Source: JAWXTK01 sp044433645
GTDB lineage: Bacteria; Bacteroidota; Bacteroidia; Bacteroidales; Rikenellaceae
Assembly (NCBI GenBank): GCA_044433645.1
Contig: JAWXTK010000006.1
Span: 27,465 to 91,464, forward strand
Length of the DNA stretch: 64,000 bases
Direction of reading: 5' to 3'
Every line of letters begins with the position of its first letter. Position 1 is the stretch's first letter. The notes under the pieces were generated by a model that saw only the letters and a list, made by a program, of their open reading frames with translations, was not told where the DNA came from and did no database searches. Below are positions 40,806-49,244 of the stretch, in pieces. A program made the translations under genes and the position numbers.

Positions 40806-42046
40806 TGAAAAAAGTAATTTTATTTATCTTATCGCTGGCCTTATTTGCTTGCAATCAAAGCGAAGTTAAAACCAATGAAAAAGTTTTCACCTCTGAGGAT
40901 TATGTTAGCATGGGTTACACTCGCCATATAGTTGTGCCTGAGGGTTATACAGCTATTGCCGAATATGCTTTTATGGGTTCTGCAACTATTGAATCTGTGA
41001 CTTTGCCTGAGGGTATAGTTTCGGTTGGAGATTGGGCTTTTTCTATGTGTGAGAATCTGCAATCTGTGACTTTACCTTCGACACTTCAAAGCATAGGTAA
41101 TTCTGCATTTGCAGCGTGCAGCAGTCTTAAAAGCATAAAAATACCTAGCTCGGTAACTGCGCTTGGCGAGGGAGTATTTGCTTTTTGCGAGAGTTTAAGT
41201 AGTGAGAATATTACGCTTAACGATAATTTTGTCATAGAGCAAGGAGTTTTGTATGATAAGGCTAAAACTAAAGTTATTTCTAGCTTGCCAAATGAAATTC
41301 CTAGCAGTTACACTATGCCTAATAGCGTGAAACGTTTATCAGACCTTGCTTTCTCGGGCTGTGAAAAATTAACCAAGGTTACTCTTTCCTCTTCGCTTGA
41401 ATATATAGGTGAATTTGCTTTTTCTTCTTGTTTTGAGATAAATTCTTTGGTGCTTCCTAGCTCGGTTCGAACTATTGCCGGGGGTGCTTTTGTGAATTGT
41501 TGGGGTCTAAATTCTAATAATATCAAACTTAACGACAACTTTGTTTTCTATAACGGGGCGCTGTTAAATAAGGATAAAACTGAATTGATTGCAACTTTTG
41601 TTTACGAAATTGACGAAACATATTACATCCCTGAGGGCGTGAAAATAATTGCCAACAATGCCTTTAACGGTTGCGAATATCTTGAGAAAATCACTATCCC
41701 TAACTCAGTTGAGAGCATAGGTAATTCAGCTTTTGCAAGTTGCGCTAATTTAATAAGTGTTAGTCTGCCAAGCTCGCTTAAATCACTTGGTGATTATGCC
41801 TTTGCTATGTGTTCGGACATGGAGAGCGTGTTCCTACCAGGTGGGCTGGAGAGCATAGGTAAGATGGCATTTTTGTTGTGCGAGAATCTTGTTTCGGTTG
41901 ATTTCCCTGCCTCAGTGACTACTTTGGGCGAGGATGTTTTCTCGGAGTGCGAGAATCTGCGTGTGATAAACGTGAAGGCCGATAGTAAACTCATCGCTCA
42001 ACTAAAGGATGAGTATGATGTGAAGGTTAGAATCGTTCAGCCTTAG
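40805..42046 (+). CDS. BspA-like leucine-rich repeat lipoprotein
   Basis: 413 residues with a lipoprotein signal (MKKVILFILSLALFAC). The rest is about 14 tandem BspA-type (TpLRR, LRR_5) repeats of roughly 23 residues, each with a strand such as IESVTLPEGIVSVGDWAFSM, ALGEGVFAFCESL or SIGNSAFASCANLISVSLPS. Two longer insert units with NDNFVIEQGVLYDKAKTKVI and NDNFVFYNGALLNKDKTELI break the series. Surface-exposed adhesin-like proteins of this type occur in Bacteroidales. Last gene of its operon, ended by a hairpin at 42071-42101. Confidence 0.88.
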   Translation: MKKVILFILSLALFACNQSEVKTNEKVFTSEDYVSMGYTRHIVVPEGYTAIAEYAFMGSATIESVTLPEGIVSVGDWAFSMCENLQSVTLPSTLQSIGNSAFAACSSLKSIKIPSSVTALGEGVFAFCESLSSENITLNDNFVIEQGVLYDKAKTKVISSLPNEIPSSYTMPNSVKRLSDLAFSGCEKLTKVTLSSSLEYIGEFAFSSCFEINSLVLPSSVRTIAGGAFVNCWGLNSNNIKLNDNFVFYNGALLNKDKTELIATFVYEIDETYYIPEGVKIIANNAFNGCEYLEKITIPNSVESIGNSAFASCANLISVSLPSSLKSLGDYAFAMCSDMESVFLPGGLESIGKMAFLLCENLVSVDFPASVTTLGEDVFSECENLRVINVKADSKLIAQLKDEYDVKVRIVQP

Positions 42047-42070
42047 CCTCCTTCATTGTAAAGTAAAACT

Positions 42071-42101
42071 AAGGGAGCTACTGACATATTGTAGCTCCCT
42101 T
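42071..42101 (+). terminator. Terminator of the glycosyltransferase-rsmG operon
   Basis: AAGGGAGCTAC (42071-42081), loop CTGACATATT shortened by the arms, and GTAGCTCCCTT (42091-42101): an 11-bp perfect stem followed by TGTTTT. The rest of 42102-42224 holds nothing I recognise. Confidence 0.8.
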
Positions 42102-42224
42102 TGTTTTGGGGATTTTTTGGGGGTCTTAGAGGTTTATTAAACTATTGGGTAGAGTTTAACTTTCCCTCTAAAATTAGCAACCCGATTAAGGTTCACTTAA
42201 AAAAAGTTTAGTTCATATTCATAA

Positions 42225-43337
42225 TTAGTTACTTACTTTATAAGGCAACAACACTTTAATTTCGTGTTTTTTATTTGGGTCTACTTGTTGAATCTCTAGC
42301 ATACCACTACATAATGAAGATAAGTTTTTGCTAGGTGAAAGATTTTCGCTAACCTCAAATTCAAGAAGATGATCTTTGCTTCCACTGAATTTTTGATTAA
42401 TTGCTTTGTCTATCTGCATACTCACGCCCTGGATTTTAAGACTTACTTTATTTACTATAAAATCGCCTTTATATCTCGAACGAATATTCATGCTTATTTT
42501 AGCCAATTTACCTCCATCAAGCATCACAACCTCAACTTGAGAGAAGGGATAAACCTCAAAATTATTTTGTTTAATATCAAAAAAGAATGAATATTTCAAA
42601 GCATTACCCATAAACATATAGGTCACATCAACTCTGTTTTCGACATCATCCATGGCATAGTCAGCATTATAGCTTAACAGGCATTCGCCCTGAGGGTCAA
42701 CATCAACTTTTAGGTTTGTGGCCTGCTCGCTTTTGAGTAGAGGTCTTAGCGAAGTAGTCACCCTTCTATCGCCTATGGCTAGGTAATAACTCGCCTTTCC
42801 AAATTGTTGGTCAGTGGGGATAATTCTAATTTTTTTATACTCTGCCGTATATTTACTTTGCAAAGCTTGCACCTGATTTTTGCGCAAATCATCAAAAAAA
42901 TACTCGTATAATTGCGTTAGATCTGCAACTGCACGCGAAATATATTCCACCTCAGTAAACTTGTCTAAAGAGGCCACAATGGTTTCATACTTACGCATTT
43001 GCGCATCATCCTGAGCTTTAAATTCTGCAATTAGTTTGTTGCGCTCCACAGTTGAAAATGGATAACGTATGTGGCAAGTATAAATGGTTTGTTTTGAAGA
43101 TTTAATAAGCGATTTCACCCAGTACATCTCTGCCTTTTGCAATGTAACACCTTGAATATAAGGCAACTGCGCAGCCAAAGTTTTGATTTTAGAGTCGTAA
43201 ACAGAAACTATATCTGATTTGTCATTAACTGTAGTTTCGTTCACCGACAAACTCTGCTCTGAGCTAATATTCACAGACACTGAGCTGACGATAGATTGTA
43301 TAATTTCAGTTAAACACGCATCTTGTGCTGCGCCCAA
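42225..43337 (-). CDS. LPP20-like protein lacking its N-terminus
   Basis: 370 residues. No ATG opens the frame; the first usable codon is TTG at 43337 and a TAA lies four codons upstream. The sequence starts within what looks like an LPP20-type helix (AAQDACLTEIIQSIVSSVSVNIS), which in such proteins normally follows a signal peptide and about 40 residues. Residues 120-170 are predicted coiled-coil-like. The second half is beta-rich (VDPQGECLLSYNADYAMDD, VNKVSLKIQGVSM). Either a 5'-damaged gene or one using TTG. A -7 box (TAACTTTG, 43422-43415) lies 78 bases upstream. Confidence 0.5.
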   Translation of the reverse strand: MGAAQDACLTEIIQSIVSSVSVNISSEQSLSVNETTVNDKSDIVSVYDSKIKTLAAQLPYIQGVTLQKAEMYWVKSLIKSSKQTIYTCHIRYPFSTVERNKLIAEFKAQDDAQMRKYETIVASLDKFTEVEYISRAVADLTQLYEYFFDDLRKNQVQALQSKYTAEYKKIRIIPTDQQFGKASYYLAIGDRRVTTSLRPLLKSEQATNLKVDVDPQGECLLSYNADYAMDDVENRVDVTYMFMGNALKYSFFFDIKQNNFEVYPFSQVEVVMLDGGKLAKISMNIRSRYKGDFIVNKVSLKIQGVSMQIDKAINQKFSGSKDHLLEFEVSENLSPSKNLSSLCSGMLEIQQVDPNKKHEIKVLLPYKVSN

Positions 43338-43529
43338 ATCATGATTTTAATCTGATGCTTTGGGCTACAAAATTAATTCGTTTCTTTGCATCCAAATCCT
43401 AGTATAAAAAACCCCAAAGTTACAACATAAAAAGACTTTTTCTACTATTTTTTCTGTTTTTTTGTTCAGTAACTATCTCCGAGGGCTGGCGTGTGGCTAT
43501 ATAACTTCGTCACACACACAAACAAAAAA
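43338..43529. other. Spacer upstream of the LPP20-like gene
   Basis: No intact gene. It contains a minus-strand -7 box (43422-43415). In all three minus frames I could not find a convincing signal peptide that joins the downstream reading frame. Confidence 0.4.
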
Positions 43530-43553
43530 GGGGAGTCCAAAAATGGACTCCCC
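43530..43553 (-). terminator. Terminator of gap
   Basis: On the minus strand GGGGAGTCCA, a 4-base loop, TGGACTCCCC then TTTTTT: a 10-bp perfect stem 31 bases after the gap stop. Confidence 0.9.
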
Positions 43554-43584
43554 TTCAATATGTAAAATCTTTCTAAAAGAAAAA

Positions 43585-44589
43585 TTAGTTTACAGTGTTC
43601 ATATACTCGACAAGCTCAACAACTTTGTTAGAGTAACCCCACTCGTTGTCATACCAAGATACAAGTTTAACGAAGTTGTCAGTTAAAGCGATACCAGCTT
43701 TAGCATCGAATACTGAAGTACGTACTTCGTTGATGAAATCTGAAGAAACAACATCATCCTCAGTATAACCAAGAACGCCTGCCATTTCGTTTTCAGAAGC
43801 ATCTTTAATTGCAGCACAGATCTCAGCGTAAGTAGCTGATTTCTCAAGACGGCAAGTTAAGTCAACTACAGAAACGTCCAAAGTAGGAACACGGAAAGCC
43901 ATACCTGTAAGTTTACCGTTAAGAGTTGGGATAACTTTACCAACAGCTTTAGCAGCACCTGTAGAAGAAGGGATGATGTTACCACCAGCAGCACGACCAC
44001 CTCTCCAGTCTTTCATAGAAGGACCGTCAACAGTTTTTTGAGTTGCAGTTGTAGCGTGAACAGTAGTCATAAGACCTTCGATGATACCAAATTTGTCATT
44101 GATTACTTTAGCAAGTGGAGCAAGACAGTTAGTAGTACAAGAAGCGTTAGAAACGATAGTTTGACCAGCGTAGCTTTTGTTGTTAACACCCATAACGAAC
44201 ATAGGAGCGTCTGGAGATGGAGCAGAGATAACAACACGTTTTGCACCAGCTTTGATGTGAGCGTCAGCAGCTTCTTGAGACAAGAAGAAACCTGTTGATT
44301 CAACAACGTACTCAGCAGCAACTTCATTCCATTTAAGGTCTGCTGGGTTGCGCTCAGCAGTAACACGGATAGTTTGACCGTTAACAACTAGGTTACCGTC
44401 AACAATCTCGATTGTTCCCTCAAATTGACCGTGAACTGAATCATAACGTAGCATATAAGCCATGTAATCTACAGTGATAAGGTCATTAATTCCCACTACT
44501 TCAATTGTGTCTGCTTTAGTCATTGCAGCACGAAATACCAAACGTCCGATACGACCGAAACCGTTGATACCAATTTTAATCTTTGACAT
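43585..44589 (-). CDS. gap: Glyceraldehyde-3-phosphate dehydrogenase, type I
   Basis: 334 residues. Oxidises glyceraldehyde 3-phosphate with NAD in glycolysis. The NAD-binding GINGFGRIGRLVFRAAM, the catalytic cysteine in SNASCTTNCLAPLAK (about residue 151), HATTATQKTVDGPS, GAAKAVGKVIP and WYDNEWGYSNK are all present. Monocistronic with its own textbook promoter and terminator. Confidence 0.98.
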   Translation of the reverse strand: MSKIKIGINGFGRIGRLVFRAAMTKADTIEVVGINDLITVDYMAYMLRYDSVHGQFEGTIEIVDGNLVVNGQTIRVTAERNPADLKWNEVAAEYVVESTGFFLSQEAADAHIKAGAKRVVISAPSPDAPMFVMGVNNKSYAGQTIVSNASCTTNCLAPLAKVINDKFGIIEGLMTTVHATTATQKTVDGPSMKDWRGGRAAGGNIIPSSTGAAKAVGKVIPTLNGKLTGMAFRVPTLDVSVVDLTCRLEKSATYAEICAAIKDASENEMAGVLGYTEDDVVSSDFINEVRTSVFDAKAGIALTDNFVKLVSWYDNEWGYSNKVVELVEYMNTVN

Positions 44590-44651
44590 AATTTTTTTAA
44601 TTAATTAAGTTTATATAATTGAACTATATTCTAATTTAGAATTTCACTCGG

Positions 44652-44683
44652 CAAATTTACACATTATTAAATATATATGCAAA
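44652..44683 (-). promoter_or_regulatory. Promoter of gap
   Basis: On the minus strand TTTG (44683-44680), exactly 20 bases, TAAATTTG (44659-44652). It gives a leader of about 58 bases before the gap ATG. Confidence 0.85.
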
Positions 44684-44703
44684 TAAACTTTCTAAAAAAG
44701 CCA

Positions 44704-45468
44704 CTAAAGTCCTAATTCTGAACTACGTTTGGCTCGCTTGGCCATTTCTGAGGCAAACACAAAATCGTTGAGCTCTTTGTTCTCCGAATTCAAAATCGTG
44801 TCCTTAGAGCCTGTCCACCATTTTTGACCCTGATAAATGAAATTAATACTATCGCCTATCTGCAACACTGAGTTCATATCGTGAGTATTAATTATCGTGG
44901 TAATATCATACTCTTTGGTAATCTCAGCAATTAGATTGTCTATCACTATCGAAGTCATAGGGTCTAGGCCTGAGTTAGGCTCATCACAAAATAAAAACTT
45001 AGGATTCATCACTATGGCCCTAGCTATCGCCACACGTTTAACCATACCCCCACTTAGCTCAGCCGGGAATAACTTATTGGCATTATGCAAGTTAACCCTC
45101 TCTAAGCAAAACTCCACACGTTTTTGTTTTTCTTGCCTCGTCATGGTGGTAAACATATCAAGTGGCAAACGCACATTGCTTTCAACGTTTGAAGAGTCCA
45201 GCAGAGCCCCACCCTGGAAAATCATGCCAATTTGCTTACGAACCTCTTTTTTCTGTTTGAAATTAAGCTCATTAAAACAAATATCACCGTAAAATATCTT
45301 ACCCTTATCAACGTTGAACAGCCCCACTAAAGACTTGAGCAACACGGTTTTACCCGAACCACTTTGGCCAATAATAAGGTTAGTTTTACCACGTTCAAAT
45401 TCTACATTTATATCTTTGAGAACCTCTCTGCCGTCAAAGGACTTAACTAAATTTTGAGTACGTATCAT
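44704..45468 (-). CDS. MlaF-type ABC transporter ATP-binding protein
   Basis: 254 residues. Walker A GQSGSGKT, signature LSGGMVKRVAIARAI, Walker B FLFCDEPNSGLDP and the switch His in INTHDMNSV. It pairs with the MlaE-type permease encoded two bases upstream and forms a phospholipid-transport ABC module of the envelope (Mla/TGD family). The substrate-binding MCE-domain protein is not encoded in this window. The C-terminal tail (KRAKRSSELGL) is longer than the minimal fold. Confidence 0.92.
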   Translation of the reverse strand: MIRTQNLVKSFDGREVLKDINVEFERGKTNLIIGQSGSGKTVLLKSLVGLFNVDKGKIFYGDICFNELNFKQKKEVRKQIGMIFQGGALLDSSNVESNVRLPLDMFTTMTRQEKQKRVEFCLERVNLHNANKLFPAELSGGMVKRVAIARAIVMNPKFLFCDEPNSGLDPMTSIVIDNLIAEITKEYDITTIINTHDMNSVLQIGDSINFIYQGQKWWTGSKDTILNSENKELNDFVFASEMAKRAKRSSELGL

Positions 45469-45469
45469 C

Positions 45470-46216
45470 CTAAATAAGCATTAATTGAGTTAACATAAAG
45501 TTGGCGATAAGTATCAGCACATCGCTCACCACAACAGCCGTAGTACTAGCTTTACCCACCTCCAAAGAGTTGCCTTTGGCGTAATAGCCATAAAAACTTG
45601 ATACAGAGGTAATTATAAAGGCAAAGACAGCCATTTTAATTAGTGAGTAATAGACCGATAATATTCTAAAATCCATCCTTATACCGTCGATATAAGTCTC
45701 AGGATTTAAAATTCCAGTAAAAGCGGCCACAAAATAGCCCCCCAAAGTACCCACTATCATACTAATTACAGTAAGCAAAGGGAAGAACAAAACCGTAGCA
45801 ACGATTTTGGGCAGAATTAAGTAACTAGCCGAATTAACCCCCATAATCTCCAAAGCATCAATCTGTTCTGTAATTCTCATAGTGCCTATCTCGGATGCAA
45901 TATTTGACCCTACCTTACCAGCTAAAATTAGCGCAACAATAGTTGAACTAAATTCTAGCAAGACAGACTCACGCGTAGCATAACCTATAAGTTTTAAAGG
46001 GATGAACGGAGACTCAAAGTTAATAGCCATTTGAAGCGAAATAACAGCCCCCATAAAGAAGGTTATTATCAGCACTATGCCCAGCGAATTTACGCCCAGC
46101 GACTCCATTTCTGCTATGATTCTTTTGCGATAAATTCTAGGTTTTTCGGGTCTTGAAAAAATTTTACCTAGTAGCAAAACATAACTACCAACTTGTTCAA
46201 ATAGGGTTATTTTCAT
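45470..46216 (-). CDS. MlaE-type ABC transporter permease
   Basis: 248 residues, multi-spanning. Typical MlaE segments are NSLGIVLIITFFMGAVISLQ, FSSTIVALILAGKVGSNIASEIGTMRITEQIDALEIMGVNSASYLILPKI, VGTLGGYFVAAF and a C-terminal VVVSDVLILIANFMLTQLML. It is the membrane half of a phospholipid-transport ABC module with the ATPase gene directly downstream. Its start abuts the DUF4834 stop. Confidence 0.93.
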   Translation of the reverse strand: MKITLFEQVGSYVLLLGKIFSRPEKPRIYRKRIIAEMESLGVNSLGIVLIITFFMGAVISLQMAINFESPFIPLKLIGYATRESVLLEFSSTIVALILAGKVGSNIASEIGTMRITEQIDALEIMGVNSASYLILPKIVATVLFFPLLTVISMIVGTLGGYFVAAFTGILNPETYIDGIRMDFRILSVYYSLIKMAVFAFIITSVSSFYGYYAKGNSLEVGKASTTAVVVSDVLILIANFMLTQLMLI

Positions 46217-46507
46217 TTACTTAACCTCCTCATAATCAACATAATCACCCACTTTGGTATTAACCTTTTTCTCGGTGGTTTTGATTTGTTCTATATTAAT
46301 TTCTCCTGGTTTTTTGGTATTGGTTTTGTTATTATTATTGTTTTTACCCCCAAAAGAGGTGCTATAATAAAACCCTTTAGACTGTTTGCCTTGTGCAAAT
46401 TCTTTTTGTTTTTTAGCGATAAACCACCTTAGCCACAGTCTACCCAAGAGGCCAAGAATGTAGAAACCGATAAAAATTGCACATATTATTTGAAGTAAAA
46501 CTAACAT
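46217..46507 (-). CDS. DUF4834 family small membrane protein
   Basis: 96 residues from the ATG at 46507, chosen because the -7 box at 46539-46532 lies downstream of the longer frame's start. One N-terminal membrane helix (LLQIICAIFIGFYILGLLGRL), a basic segment, an Asn/Lys-rich low-complexity stretch (KNNNNNKTNTKK) and an acidic end YVDYEEVK. Function unknown. First gene of the operon with the MlaE/MlaF-type genes. Confidence 0.75.
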   Translation of the reverse strand: MLVLLQIICAIFIGFYILGLLGRLWLRWFIAKKQKEFAQGKQSKGFYYSTSFGGKNNNNNKTNTKKPGEINIEQIKTTEKKVNTKVGDYVDYEEVK

Positions 46508-46531
46508 AGTTCGTGTTTTTGTTATAAAGTA

Positions 46532-46539
46532 CAAATATA
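46532..46539 (-). promoter_or_regulatory. -7 box of the DUF4834-MlaE-MlaF operon
   Basis: Minus-strand TATATTTG, 24 bases before the ATG at 46507. No clear -33 element 20 bases upstream. Confidence 0.55.
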
Positions 46540-46558
46540 ACGAGTTTTTTTTGAAATA

Positions 46559-46592
46559 TTGTTTAGTTACTACAATTTTTGTAGTATCTTTG
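46559..46592 (+). promoter_or_regulatory. purB promoter overlapped by a perfect palindrome
   Basis: TTG (46559-46561) and TATCTTTG (46585-46592), 23 bases apart, precede purB. Between them TACTACAA-TTT-TTGTAGTA (46568-46586) is a perfect 8-bp inverted repeat whose right end overlaps the first two bases of the -7 box. This is the geometry of a repressor operator. Confidence 0.65.
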
Positions 46593-46631
46593 TAAAGCAT
46601 TTAATAAAATTGTATTGAAAAAAGATAAAAA

Positions 46632-47978
46632 ATGGAATTAAGCAAAATCACAGCAATTTCGCCAATCGACGGAAGATACAGAGATGCCGCAGAGCCTCTT
46701 GAGGAATATTTCTCAGAATACGCCTTAATACGTTATAGAATTAAAGTTGAGATTGAATATTTTATTGAACTTTGCCGTTTGCCACTAGCTCAGCTTAGTG
46801 ATGTTAAAGAATCAACTTTTGCAGATTTGCGCAAAATTTATGAGGACTTCTCAATCGAAGATGCCTTAGAGGTTAAAGATATAGAAAAAACAACTAACCA
46901 CGATGTTAAAGCTGTTGAGTACTTTATCAAACGCCGTATGGACAAACTTAAACTTGAAGATGCTAAAGAATTTATCCACTTTGGTCTAACATCTCAAGAT
47001 ATTAACAATACAGCAACTCCACTAACTCTAAAAGATGCATCACACGATGTGTATTTCCCTAAGTTAGAGGAACTTGTAGCCGTTTTAGAGGATCTTTCAA
47101 AACAATGGGAGCAAATTCCACTGCTTGCTAGAACTCACGGTCAACCAGCTTCGCCAACTAAACTTGGTAAGGAAATCATGGTATTTATCGACCGTCTGCA
47201 AAAACAAATTACTCAACTGCGCGCTATACCTGCACCTGCTAAATTTGGTGGTGCAACAGGTAACTTCAACGCTCACGTTGCTGCTTATCCCGAGATTGAC
47301 TGGGTTAGCTTTGCTAATAATTTTGTAAATAATGTGCTTGGTTTGGACCGTTCTCAGGTGACAACTCAAATCGAACATTACGATAATATAGCTGCGATTT
47401 TTGATAACTTCAAACGTATAAACACCATCCTAATCGACTTTGCGCGTGATATTTGGACTTACGTTTCTATGGATTACTTCAAACAAAAAATCAAAGCTGG
47501 CGAGGTTGGTTCATCTGCTATGCCTCACAAGGTTAATCCTATTGATTTTGAAAATGCTGAGGGTAACCTAGGTATCGCAAATGCAATTTTCACTCACCTA
47601 TCGGGCAAACTACCAGTTTCAAGACTTCAACGTGACTTGACAGACTCAACAGTACTTAGAAATATGGGTGTACCAATTTCTCATACTATGATAGCTATCA
47701 AATCACTTCTTAAAGGCTTGGGCAAACTTATCATCAACACAGATGCTATCGCGAGCGATTTGGATAGCAACTGGGCTGTAGTAGCGGAGGGCATACAAAC
47801 TATCCTTCGTCGCGAGAACTATCCTTCACCTTACGAAGCACTTAAATCACTTACTAGAACTAACAAAGCGATTACCAAGAGTGATATCAAGGAATTTATC
47901 AAAGGCTTGGACGTTAGTGATTCGGTTAAGGAAGAACTATCGCGTCTATCACCTCAGACTTATACAGGAATTTATTAA
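46632..47978 (+). CDS. purB: Adenylosuccinate lyase
   Basis: 448 residues. It catalyses two eliminations in purine synthesis, SAICAR to AICAR and adenylosuccinate to AMP. Signatures are ISPIDGRYRD, TTNHDVKAVEYFIK, FGLTSQDINNTA, ARTHGQPASPTKLGKE and the superfamily loop GSSAMPHKVNPIDFENAEGN. The length and ISPIDGRYRD start fit the E. coli-like branch. Followed by a rubredoxin gene after 21 bases. Confidence 0.97.
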   Translation: MELSKITAISPIDGRYRDAAEPLEEYFSEYALIRYRIKVEIEYFIELCRLPLAQLSDVKESTFADLRKIYEDFSIEDALEVKDIEKTTNHDVKAVEYFIKRRMDKLKLEDAKEFIHFGLTSQDINNTATPLTLKDASHDVYFPKLEELVAVLEDLSKQWEQIPLLARTHGQPASPTKLGKEIMVFIDRLQKQITQLRAIPAPAKFGGATGNFNAHVAAYPEIDWVSFANNFVNNVLGLDRSQVTTQIEHYDNIAAIFDNFKRINTILIDFARDIWTYVSMDYFKQKIKAGEVGSSAMPHKVNPIDFENAEGNLGIANAIFTHLSGKLPVSRLQRDLTDSTVLRNMGVPISHTMIAIKSLLKGLGKLIINTDAIASDLDSNWAVVAEGIQTILRRENYPSPYEALKSLTRTNKAITKSDIKEFIKGLDVSDSVKEELSRLSPQTYTGIY

Positions 47979-47999
47979 CAATACAAATAGAGATATATT

Positions 48000-48158
48000 A
48001 TGTCAAAATTTAGATGCGAAGCATGTGGATACGTTTACGATCCAGAGCTAGGAGATCCAGAAGCAGGAATTGATCCAGGCACACCATTCGAGGAATTGCC
48101 AGAGGATTGGGCATGCCCACTATGTAGCTTAGGCACAGATGTATTTGTAGAAATGTAG
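48000..48158 (+). CDS. Rubredoxin
   Basis: 52 residues, complete. Two Cys pairs bind one iron: CEACGYVYDPELGDPEAGI near the N-terminus and WACPLCSLG near the C-terminus (CxxC each), with the standard GTPFEELPEDW between. A small electron carrier, in anaerobes often serving oxygen or peroxide reduction. It lies 21 bases after purB and probably shares its transcript. No partner oxidoreductase is nearby. Confidence 0.95.
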   Translation: MSKFRCEACGYVYDPELGDPEAGIDPGTPFEELPEDWACPLCSLGTDVFVEM

Positions 48159-48176
48159 AGAATTTGTTTCTAACTA

Positions 48177-48212
48177 AAAGAGAGCCACTAACTGACGTTA
48201 GTGGCTCTCTTT
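48177..48212 (+). terminator. Terminator of purB-rubredoxin
   Basis: AAAGAGAGCCACTAAC (48177-48192), loop TGAC, GTTAGTGGCTCTCTTT (48197-48212): a 16-bp perfect stem 18 bases after the rubredoxin stop. Confidence 0.88.
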
Positions 48213-48340
48213 GCTCGATGCTAGTCGCGCCTGCCCGGCGTTAGGGCGTTAGATGTCAACGGGGCACGACACTCCTTAAAAACAAAATGCTTTAGCATTT
48301 TGGCAAGGAGGCCGACAAATCGAAGATTTGTAAGTAACCA
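48213..48340. repeat. GC-rich element with nested hairpins
   Basis: The segment from about 48221 to 48262 is clearly more GC-rich than its surroundings (GTCGCGCCTGCCCGGCG). It is followed by CTCCTT...AAGGAG enclosing the perfect hairpin CAAAATGCT-TT-AGCATTTTG, and by ACAAATC-GAA-GATTTGT. No reading frame. It looks like a REP-type repeat or decayed mobile remnant. It lies exactly where the ribosomal gene cluster ends early. Confidence 0.5.
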
Positions 48341-48376
48341 AACAAGGGGTGAGCAATTTTTTGCTCACCCCTTGTT
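48341..48376. terminator. Terminator of the ribosomal protein cluster
   Basis: AACAAGGGGTGAGCAA (48341-48356), TTTT, TTGCTCACCCCTTGTT (48361-48376): a 16-bp perfect stem 31 bases after the rpsN stop, usable on both strands. Confidence 0.9.
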
Positions 48377-48407
48377 TTGAGTATCTTAACAGATAAGAAA
48401 CGCTAAA

Positions 48408-48677
48408 CTACCAGCTAGCTTTCTTAACTCCAGGTATCAAACCATTTGAAGCCATCTCACGGAATTGAATACGGCTGATACCAAAGGTACGCATGTAACC
48501 TTTTGGACGACCCGTAATCTTACAACGATTGTGAAGACGAATAGGATTTGAGTTACGAGGTAACTTAGCAAGTCCTGCATAATCTCCTGCTTCTTTAAGC
48601 TCGGCACGTTTAGCAGCATATTTTTCTACTATTTTAAGGCGCTTAGCCTCACGTGCTTTCATTGATTCTTTTGCCAT
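48408..48677 (-). CDS. rpsN: Ribosomal protein S14
   Basis: Small-subunit head protein. 89 residues, the longer zinc-free form: only one Cys, in LHNRCKITGRPKGYMRTFGISRIQFREMA. No CxxC pairs, so it needs no zinc. It is the last gene before a strong terminator, whereas rpsH, rplF and others normally follow. Three bases separate it from rplE. Confidence 0.97.
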   Translation of the reverse strand: MAKESMKAREAKRLKIVEKYAAKRAELKEAGDYAGLAKLPRNSNPIRLHNRCKITGRPKGYMRTFGISRIQFREMASNGLIPGVKKASW

Positions 48678-48680
48678 ATC

Positions 48681-49244
48681 TTATTGGTTCTTTTTAGCAT
48701 TCTTAAATGGTAGGCCAAACTGACTAAGCAAAGCGTAAGCCTCAGCATCAGTTGCAGCCGTAGTAACAAATGTTATCTCCATACCCAAGATTTTAGTGAT
48801 TTTGTCGATCTCAATCTCTGGGAAGATAATTTGCTCTTGAATACCAAGAGTGTAGTTTCCTCTACCGTCAAATTTTTCGTTGATACCTTTGAAGTCACGA
48901 ACACGAGGCAAAGCCACAGCGATCAAACGCTCAAGGAACTCATACATTTGATTTGAACGAAGAGTTACTCTAACTCCGATAGGCATGCCTTTACGAAGTT
49001 TGAAGTTAGAAATATCCTTACGTGATTTAGTAAGGACAGCTTTTTGACCTGTAATCAACGAAAGTTCAGCTTGAGCTATATCCAATAATTTTTTATCAGC
49101 GATAGCTTGACCCATACCTTGATTGATAACAATTTTCTCAAGCTTTGGAGTTTGCATTACACTTTTGTAAGCAAATTCTTTGACCATAGCAGGAACGATT
49201 TCCTCTTTATATTTGGTCTTAAGTGTAGGTTGGTATGCTGCCAT
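48681..49244 (-). CDS. rplE: Ribosomal protein L5
   Basis: 187 residues. Binds 5S rRNA in the large-subunit central protuberance. Motifs include MQTPKLEKIVINQGMG, LSLITGQKAVLTKSRKDIS, GMPIGVRVTLR and RDFKGINEKFDGRGNYTLGI. Overlaps the rplX stop by one base. Confidence 0.98.
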   Translation of the reverse strand: MAAYQPTLKTKYKEEIVPAMVKEFAYKSVMQTPKLEKIVINQGMGQAIADKKLLDIAQAELSLITGQKAVLTKSRKDISNFKLRKGMPIGVRVTLRSNQMYEFLERLIAVALPRVRDFKGINEKFDGRGNYTLGIQEQIIFPEIEIDKITKILGMEITFVTTAATDAEAYALLSQFGLPFKNAKKNQ

